From: Actinomycetes bacterium
GTDB taxonomy: Bacteria > Actinomycetota > Acidimicrobiia > UBA5794
Direction of reading: 5' to 3'
Assembly (NCBI GenBank): GCA_030598305.1
Contig: JAUVQC010000072.1
Span: forward strand, 1-6,673
Length of the DNA: 6,673 nt
The notes under the pieces are model-generated. The model was not told where the DNA came from. It saw only the letters and a list, made by a program, of their open reading frames with translations, and did no database searches. Below are positions 1-4,822 of the stretch, one piece after another. Every line of letters starts with the position of its first letter. The first letter of the stretch is position 1. The translations under genes were made by a program, and so were the position numbers.

Positions 1-494
1 ACCCGGCCGGCGGCTTCTTCAGCACGTCCGAAATGTCAGACGAGCTCATCACACGCCCCAAGGCGATCCAGGACAACCCGACCCCATCTGACAATGCACT
101 GGCCATGGAAGCGCTGCAGCTGCACGCCGCTCTCACTGGTGACACCGGTGCAATCACCGAGATCGGTGCGACAATGCAGATTTTGGCACGCGACGCACTC
201 CAATACCCATCGTTTGCTGGCTATGGACTGGCGGTGTGGCTGACACAGCTCGTCGGAATCAAGGAAGTCGCCATCGTGGGAACGGGTACAGCTCTTGAGG
301 TCATGGAACGGTTCGTATGGGAGAGCTTCCGACCCGACGTCGTCATCGCTGTCGGCGACGGTTCGGATTCATCTGTCCCGCTCCTGGCGGACAGACCGGC
401 CCGGGACGACACGTTCGCATACGTCTGCCAGAACCTCGTCTGCGAACTACCCGTCGACAATGTCGACGGCCTGGCTGAGCGGCTCGCGAACTAG
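1..494 (+). CDS. YyaL/DUF255 family protein (thioredoxin-domain, SPATA20-like), C-terminal end only
   Basis: The reading frame is open from the left edge (first full codon at base 3) and ends with TAG at 492-494, so only about the last 163 residues are present. The visible part begins with GGFF, then RPKAIQDNPTPSDNALAMEAL. This closely resembles the conserved 'GGFF...RPK...DNATPSGN..A' segment in the helical barrel of YyaL/SPATA20 proteins. Near the end is CQNLVCELPV, matching the family's C-terminal C-x4-C-x2-P element. Family members usually have an N-terminal thioredoxin-like DUF255 domain followed by a six-hairpin barrel related to N-acylglucosamine epimerases; those parts would lie upstream of the window. 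The biochemical role of the family is not firmly known, so no reaction is assigned. The ATG at 33 is internal: homology continues upstream of it in frame. The stop codon overlaps that of the convergent small membrane gene. Confidence 0.85.
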   Translation, partial: PAGGFFSTSEMSDELITRPKAIQDNPTPSDNALAMEALQLHAALTGDTGAITEIGATMQILARDALQYPSFAGYGLAVWLTQLVGIKEVAIVGTGTALEVMERFVWESFRPDVVIAVGDGSDSSVPLLADRPARDDTFAYVCQNLVCELPVDNVDGLAERLAN

Positions 495-766
495 CGACTG
501 ATGAGTCGGGACGCCCGACTGGCAAGCAGCGGGACGGACACCGTCAGGATGAGCAGCATCCCGGCGGCCATCGCCAGTATTCCTGCGGCTCCCTGACCCA
601 TCGATCCGTTAACGAACGCATCGTGGCACGTCGCGGTGAAGTTGCCCGCGCGCTCGGTCCAACGGGAACCCCACGTGACCGAGTTGCAGGAATCTGTGTA
701 GAGGATGCTGATGCCGGTAGCGACGAAGGTGATGCCTCCGAGCGCGACCACAAGTCGCAGCAACAT
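491..766 (-). CDS. Small two-pass membrane protein of unknown function (91 aa)
   Basis: I do not recognise the family. The 91-residue product has two strongly hydrophobic stretches, about residues 3-23 and 59-82, separated by a polar loop. The loop is rich in Trp, Thr and Asn and contains two cysteines, C27 and C47. The short C-terminal tail has three arginines, so the positive-inside rule predicts both ends in the cytoplasm and the loop outside, where C27 and C47 could form a disulfide (inference). The start is well fixed: an AAGGAG Shine-Dalgarno sits 6 nt upstream, and an in-frame TAA lies one codon before the ATG, so no earlier start is possible. It is convergent with the YyaL-like gene and divergent from the hydrolase. 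The strong ribosome binding site and tight fit between neighbours argue that it is real. Confidence 0.75.
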   Translation of the reverse strand: MLLRLVVALGGITFVATGISILYTDSCNSVTWGSRWTERAGNFTATCHDAFVNGSMGQGAAGILAMAAGMLLILTVSVPLLASRASRLISR

Positions 767-772
767 GGATTA

Positions 773-778
773 CTCCTT
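773..778 (-). promoter_or_regulatory. Shine-Dalgarno AAGGAG for the small membrane protein
   Basis: On the minus strand the bases before the ATG at 766 read AAGGAG-TAATCC-ATG. This is a near-ideal ribosome binding site with a 6-nt spacer. It is the clearest ribosome binding site in the window and supports the small gene being translated. Confidence 0.8.
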
Positions 779-871
779 GGAATTGACGGACAAACCTGGC
801 ATGGGCCCGTCGAGAACTCCCGAAGGGTAAACACGATGTCCATGTATCGCTCCCACACTCCCGTACTCCGA

Positions 872-877
872 TAGCGT
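872..877 (+). promoter_or_regulatory. Possible -10 element (TAGCGT) for a leaderless hydrolase transcript
   Basis: TAGCGT fits the actinobacterial TANNNT -10 pattern and ends 6 nt before the ATG at 884. That spacing would put transcription initiation at or next to the start codon. The gene has no strong Shine-Dalgarno (only GTGGA close to the ATG), which agrees with leaderless expression. No TTGACA-like -35 is evident at the usual distance, so this is a weak call. Confidence 0.25.
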
Positions 878-883
878 GGAACC

Positions 884-1912
884 ATGAGTTCGATCATCCT
901 GCTCATACGAATCTGGATCGCCGCCAACATCGCCATCGTGAAAGCAACGTTCTCAAGACTGCTGCTCGGCCCAACGCTGCCGACGTGGTCATGGCGCACG
1001 GAGTGGGGTGTTGCTTCGGCACGTCGAGTGATCGCCGTGGCTGCGGTCCACAAAGAAGACCCATGGATCAATACGATCGGGCTGCGGTTCAAGATGCCCA
1101 TACCGGTCGAGCTCATGGGCGCAGTGCGGGTGACACCTCAGCTCCTCGGTCATAACCTCGGAGACCACTACGAGCGCGTCGGGGCCCACCACAACCGGGC
1201 GACGATCCTCTATTTCCACGGCGGGGGCTACATCTTCGGCAACCCGGGCACGCACAGGGAACACATCGCCCGCCTTATCGCCCGCACCGGAACCGCAGCA
1301 ACAGCCCCAACATATCGGCTGGCTCCGGCGCATCCCTATCCGGCCGCGGTGGATGACGCCGTCGATGCGTACCGCGCCCTGCTGACGTGCTGTAACACGG
1401 CAGACGAGATCATCGTGTCAGGAGATTCGGCAGGGGCTGGACTAGCCGTCGCGATGGTGCATCGTGCACTGCGTGAGGGACTCCCTCCACCGGCAGGGCT
1501 CATACTCTTCTCCCCCTACCTCGACCTCGACCACGGCGGATACACGATAAGGACCAACGCACTCACCGATTATCTTCCCCTTCAGGAGATGTCGGTGCCG
1601 AACCATTGGTACGCACGACCGGAACAACATGCGGATCCGGAGGCATCGCCTATTCATGCAGTTCTCGACGGTTTCCCGCCGATGCTCGTGTTCGGCGGCG
1701 GCGCGGAGATGCTACTGGCTGACTCTCTCAGGCTCTCGGAGAACGCCAGGCGCGACGGCGTCGAATGCGAACTCGTCATCGAAACGGAGATGCCCCACGT
1801 GTGGCCTGCCCTCGCCCCATGGGAACCAGCATCGAAACGAACCCTCAGGAAGTGTGCCGTCTGGATCGCGGAACGGGTGGACGGGCAGATGGGACTATCC
1901 CCAGAGATTTGA
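884..1912 (+). CDS. Alpha/beta-hydrolase, HSL family (esterase/lipase, carboxylesterase type)
   Basis: The 342-residue protein is a hormone-sensitive-lipase-type serine hydrolase expected to cleave carboxyl esters. The oxyanion-hole motif HGGGY is at 112-116. The nucleophile elbow GDSAG is at 180-184, with catalytic Ser182. The histidine is probably H305 in MPHVW. The acid is probably E275 in GGAEMLLAD; D280 is less likely. Between them, SPIHAVLDGFPPMLV (255-269) is typical of the family. The first 28 residues are hydrophobic (IILLIRIWIAANIAIV and onward) and could anchor the protein to the membrane or cap the active site; no signal-peptidase site is obvious. The substrate cannot be read from sequence; acyl esters or lactones are possible. 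The start is constrained by an in-frame TAG at 872-874, with no other start codon before the ATG. The 3' end overlaps the convergent helicase gene by 18 bp. Confidence 0.9.
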   Translation: MSSIILLIRIWIAANIAIVKATFSRLLLGPTLPTWSWRTEWGVASARRVIAVAAVHKEDPWINTIGLRFKMPIPVELMGAVRVTPQLLGHNLGDHYERVGAHHNRATILYFHGGGYIFGNPGTHREHIARLIARTGTAATAPTYRLAPAHPYPAAVDDAVDAYRALLTCCNTADEIIVSGDSAGAGLAVAMVHRALREGLPPPAGLILFSPYLDLDHGGYTIRTNALTDYLPLQEMSVPNHWYARPEQHADPEASPIHAVLDGFPPMLVFGGGAEMLLADSLRLSENARRDGVECELVIETEMPHVWPALAPWEPASKRTLRKCAVWIAERVDGQMGLSPEI

Positions 1913-3946
1913 GAGTGTGTCTCCGACAGTGTCCTCGCCGTTGGCAGCCCACTCGGCGTCCTGGATGGCCTGGGGTACACCTGTTGCGGACGCCACGAAA
2001 AGTTGCAGCGCGGGATCGAGGAAACGGCTCGGGAGAGCGTACGAGTGGTTGCCGTTCGTCGAGTACCTGTGGTGGTAGTACCGCTGGGGCACGGTGACGG
2101 CAAGATGATCCCTCGCCCGAGTGAGGGCGACATAGAGCAGCCGGCGCTCCTCCTCGAGTCCGCCGGGTTCGCTCAGTGCCATGTCGGATGGGATGTTGCC
2201 GTCAGCTGCGTGGATCACCGTTACCGACTTCCACTCACCGCCCTTCGCTGAGTGGATCGTTGACAGAATGAGGTAGTCATCATCGAGATGGGGGGTGTCT
2301 GCGAAATCAGTCGTGCTGTTCGGTGGATCGAGAGTGATCTCGGTAAGGAACCTCGACCGATCCGGATAGTCAGCGGCCAGCGCCGCTAGATGCTCGATGT
2401 CGGCGAGCCGTGCATCAGCATCGTCGTAGCGGTCGAACACCACGCGACAGAAATCTACGAGACGATCGATCTGGATCGATGGCCCTGGCTGGGACCGCTC
2501 ATCTCCACGACAGTCCGTGAGCACATCGCGCAGTAGGCCGAGCACTTCGCGGGTCTCGTTTGTGACCGGCAGGTCATACGTGAGGAAGGCATCGAGAGCA
2601 TCCGTTCCCGCCGCTGCTCCCACTTCTTGAGTGTGCGCGAGGATCTTGCCTGCTGTTGCCGGCCCGACACCTGGAAGCATCAGCAGGACCCGGTTCCATG
2701 CCAGCTCATCCTTGGGATTGTCAAGCACCCGAAGTAGCGACAGCAGGTCCTTCACATGGGCGGCTTCGAGGAACTTGAGACCGCCGAATTTGACGAACGG
2801 GATATTGCGTCGAGCGAGCTCGATCTCCAAACCACCGGAGTGATGGCCGGTGCGGAAGAGAACAGCCTGATCGCGCAGGTCGATTCCCTGCTCCCTGAGT
2901 TCGAGTACCCGATCACACACCCAGTCGGCCTGCGCCGCCTCGTCGTAGCAGGTGACCAGGTCCGGAGTGGACCCGGACGGACGTTCGGTCCAGAGCTGCT
3001 TGTCAAAGGCTGTGTCCGACGCCGCAATGACGGCGTTGGACGACAAGAGAATCTGTGGTGTAGACCGGTAGTTCTGCTCGAGCTTCACAACCGTTGCGTC
3101 TTCGTACTCATCAGGGAACCCGAGGATGTTCTCCACCCGCGCAGCACGGAACGAGTAGATGGACTGGGCATCATCGCCCACGACGGTCAAGTTGCCATCA
3201 ATTCCACACAAGGACCTCAGGATGTCCGCCTGCACAAGGTTCGTGTCCTGGTACTCGTCAACGAGGACATGGTCGAATAGACGCCGAACCGTATCGCCAG
3301 CGTCAGATGCGAGCAGTGCCTGCCAGTAAAGGAGGAGGTCGTCATAGTCGATCGTGTTGTGGGCGCGCTTTCTTGCGGTGTACGCCACGAACAGCGTCTT
3401 GAGCTCCTCGGCGTGATCCTGACACCAGGGGAAACGCTCCCGGAGCGTCTCGGACAACGGTGTCTGGGCGTTCACCACCCGCGAGTAGATCGACGCGATC
3501 GTCTCCTTGCGTGGGAACCGGGTCTTGGTTCTGCCGAATCCATGCTCTGTGCGCAGGATCCCAAAGAGAGACTCGCTGTCCGTGCGGTCCATCACGGTAA
3601 AGTTCTCCTCGAGTCCCACCGCCCGGCCGTAGGTCCGGAGCAGACGGTTTGAGACCGAGTGGAAGGTACCTCCCCACACACGGCCGGTGGATCGGTCACC
3701 GATAGATGCATCCGCACGCTTGATCATTTCAGCCGAAGCCCTCCGCGTGAACGTGAGGAGGAGTATGCGGTCAGCCGGAATACCTCTCTCGATGAGGTGG
3801 GCAACACGGGACGCCAGGGTTCGCGTCTTCCCTGAACCAGCGCCCGCGATGACCAGCAGAGGCCCGTCACCATGCGTGACAGCCTGCCGTTGGTCGTCGT
3901 TCAAGCCCTCGAGGTAGGTCGGAGTCTCTGCATCGATATCGAACAT
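1895..3946 (-). CDS. UvrD/PcrA/Rep-like SF1A ATP-dependent DNA helicase, probably SOS-regulated
   Basis: The 683-residue product carries the full set of SF1A helicase motifs in order: Q-motif LNDDQRQAV (15-23), Walker A AGAGSGKT (34-41), Ia LLLTFTRRASAEM (62-74), Ib GGTFHS (92-97), II DEYQDTN (230-236), III GDDAQSIYSFRAA (257-269), IV LEQNYRST (289-296), V STIHSAKGGEW (562-572) and VI EEERRLLYVALTRAR (598-612). The family unwinds DNA 3'-to-5' in excision and mismatch repair, replication restart or removal of RecA filaments. LPGVGPATAGKIL (424-436) resembles a helix-hairpin-helix turn. Only about 70 residues follow motif VI, so the C-terminal RNA-polymerase-binding Tudor-like domain of PcrA/UvrD appears to be absent and overall length is closer to Rep. 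Motif V has Gly570 where Leu or Gln is usual. The ATG at 3946 is the only ATG after an in-frame stop at 3989-3991. Whether this is the organism's main UvrD or a paralogue cannot be decided here. Confidence 0.95.
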   Translation of the reverse strand: MFDIDAETPTYLEGLNDDQRQAVTHGDGPLLVIAGAGSGKTRTLASRVAHLIERGIPADRILLLTFTRRASAEMIKRADASIGDRSTGRVWGGTFHSVSNRLLRTYGRAVGLEENFTVMDRTDSESLFGILRTEHGFGRTKTRFPRKETIASIYSRVVNAQTPLSETLRERFPWCQDHAEELKTLFVAYTARKRAHNTIDYDDLLLYWQALLASDAGDTVRRLFDHVLVDEYQDTNLVQADILRSLCGIDGNLTVVGDDAQSIYSFRAARVENILGFPDEYEDATVVKLEQNYRSTPQILLSSNAVIAASDTAFDKQLWTERPSGSTPDLVTCYDEAAQADWVCDRVLELREQGIDLRDQAVLFRTGHHSGGLEIELARRNIPFVKFGGLKFLEAAHVKDLLSLLRVLDNPKDELAWNRVLLMLPGVGPATAGKILAHTQEVGAAAGTDALDAFLTYDLPVTNETREVLGLLRDVLTDCRGDERSQPGPSIQIDRLVDFCRVVFDRYDDADARLADIEHLAALAADYPDRSRFLTEITLDPPNSTTDFADTPHLDDDYLILSTIHSAKGGEWKSVTVIHAADGNIPSDMALSEPGGLEEERRLLYVALTRARDHLAVTVPQRYYHHRYSTNGNHSYALPSRFLDPALQLFVASATGVPQAIQDAEWAANGEDTVGDTLSNLWG

Positions 3947-3956
3947 ACGTTCGATA
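3937..3956. promoter_or_regulatory. LexA operator (SOS box) at the helicase start
   Basis: TATCGAAC (3937-3944), a 4-nt spacer ATAC, and GTTCGATA (3949-3956) form a perfect 8+8 bp inverted repeat. It contains TCGAAC-N4-GTTCGA, the form of the LexA box known from mycobacteria, and CGAAC-N4-GTTCG of the Bacillus LexA (DinR) box. It covers the helicase start codon (3944-3946) and overlaps the candidate -10 element, so bound LexA would block transcription initiation. Scanning every GAAC in the window by eye, I found no other perfect GAAC-N4-GTTC. A UvrD-type helicase is a typical SOS-regulon member, which agrees with the site. Confidence 0.85.
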
Positions 3957-4059
3957 CTACCCGCCCCCAGTACCGATAGCCAAGAACCTCATCCGTACAT
4001 TGCGTCTCATGAATCGTGAGGTTGTCGCTCGGAAGTAGCTCATGGACAGAGGCTTGATC
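3947..4059. other. Intergenic region between nnrE and the helicase gene
   Basis: These 113 bp hold the candidate helicase promoter and half of the LexA box at the low-coordinate end. The rest contains a 7-bp inverted repeat, AACCTCA (3985-3991) and TGAGGTT (4017-4023), with a 25-nt loop. It has no following T-run on the minus strand, so I do not call it a terminator for the nnrE transcript. No small gene with a credible start is visible. Confidence 0.5.
3954..3983 (-). promoter_or_regulatory. Candidate sigma-70-type promoter for a leaderless helicase mRNA
   Basis: Read on the minus strand, TTGGCT (3983-3978) is followed after 18 nt by TAGTAT (3959-3954), and the ATG begins 7 nt later. TAGTAT fits TANNNT, and a 7-nt gap predicts transcription starting at the A of the ATG. 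No Shine-Dalgarno sits at a useful distance; the nearest purine-rich stretch is a G-run about 13 nt upstream. The overlap of the -10 with the LexA box strengthens the promoter call. Confidence 0.5.
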
Positions 4060-4812
4060 TCAGCTCTGGTCTGCCCATTCAATGTGTAGAACGTCGCCCA
4101 TCGCGAAGGTCGGACCGGTATCGAAGCCAAGGTACGTTCGATACAGATCAGGGGGCACGCTGATGTCGGCGAGAAACAGCTCGCCGACGTACTCACGCAC
4201 GTGCGCGGCGCGGAGGCCTTCCTTGGGGAGGGCGAGCGTCAGGGTTGCAGTGGCTCGAATCGCAGGCTCATGGACCATACCGCTGGTGGCTTCGATGCCC
4301 GACGGCACATCCAGTGACAGGATCGGAACCGACTGGTCGTTTGCGTACCGAATCAATCGCGCCGCGCCACCTCGCGGAGGACCGCTGAGGCTGTAACCGA
4401 TCACACCGTCGAGAATCACATCAGGGGGTTCTGTGGTTCCCATGTCATCAGCCGTCGTGACATTGAGTCCCATGCGGGCAATGATGTCGAGCTGCTCCTT
4501 CGGCACTGGTGCAAGCGCATCAGGTTGCCTGGTGAGCACAACTTCGACTTCGGATCCGGCGTTGTGGAGTCGGCGGGCAGCAACGAGAGCGCCGCCCCCA
4601 TTCCCGCCCGTCCCTGCATACACACTGACCCGGCGCCCGTAGGGATCGCCATCGAGGAATCGCTCCCGCGCCAGGAACGCAAGACCTCTGCCCGCGTTCT
4701 CCATCATCCGGACGAGGTCGATCCGATAGTCGTCCAGCATCGCCCGGTCAACCTCGACCATCTGGTCTCTCGTGAGCCACGCCACATCACGCGTCGAGAT
4801 CGTCGGGATCAT
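4060..4812 (-). CDS. nnrE: NAD(P)H-hydrate epimerase (YjeF N-terminal domain family)
   Basis: The 250-residue cytosolic protein is a stand-alone YjeF_N domain. It is expected to interconvert the R and S epimers of NADHX and NADPHX so that the partner ADP/ATP-dependent dehydratase can restore NAD(P)H. Diagnostic segments are LTRDQMVEVDRAM (13-25), MMENAGR (36-42), the glycine-rich loop GTGGNGGG (67-74), DVILDGVIGYSLSG (131-144, with conserved D135) and LDVPSG (167-172). The usual loop is GxGNNGGDG; here Gly74 replaces the Asp. The dehydratase (NnrD/CARKD) domain fused in many bacteria is missing and must be encoded elsewhere. The start is the ATG at 4812, where homology begins; the frame remains open further upstream but encodes an Arg/Ser-rich shadow of the oxidoreductase gene. 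It lies 10 bp after the oxidoreductase stop, so co-transcription is likely. Confidence 0.9.
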   Translation of the reverse strand: MIPTISTRDVAWLTRDQMVEVDRAMLDDYRIDLVRMMENAGRGLAFLARERFLDGDPYGRRVSVYAGTGGNGGGALVAARRLHNAGSEVEVVLTRQPDALAPVPKEQLDIIARMGLNVTTADDMGTTEPPDVILDGVIGYSLSGPPRGGAARLIRYANDQSVPILSLDVPSGIEATSGMVHEPAIRATATLTLALPKEGLRAAHVREYVGELFLADISVPPDLYRTYLGFDTGPTFAMGDVLHIEWADQS

Positions 4813-4822
4813 CGTTCGTTCG

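Larger units (their letters stand above)
767..883. other. Divergent intergenic region between the small membrane gene and the hydrolase gene
   Basis: These 117 bp separate two divergently transcribed genes and must hold the promoter for the small membrane gene, and probably one for the hydrolase. I see the AAGGAG site on the minus strand and a possible -10 element for the hydrolase (described separately). I could not pick a convincing -35/-10 pair for the minus-strand gene. Confidence 0.6.

Noticed and set aside
879..891. GAAC-N5-GTTC at the hydrolase start as a second LexA box
   Set aside because: The spacer is 5 nt rather than the required 4, and the flanks do not extend the symmetry well, so it is probably chance.
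544..1116. Minus-strand open frame of 190 residues
   Set aside because: It runs across two real genes and their divergent promoter region, has Ser/Arg-rich shadow composition, and no ribosome binding site stands out.
3985..4023. AACCTCA/TGAGGTT inverted repeat as an intrinsic terminator after nnrE
   Set aside because: The stem is only 7 bp with a 25-nt loop and no T-run follows on the minus strand.
4045..4071. Bulged hairpin GACAGAG / CTCTGGTC around the nnrE stop codon
   Set aside because: The stem is short and interrupted by an unpaired base, without a T-tract; it is not convincing as a terminator.
3957..4196. Minus-strand 79-residue frame overlapping the nnrE end
   Set aside because: Most of it is an out-of-frame reading of nnrE, with no ribosome binding site or recognisable content.
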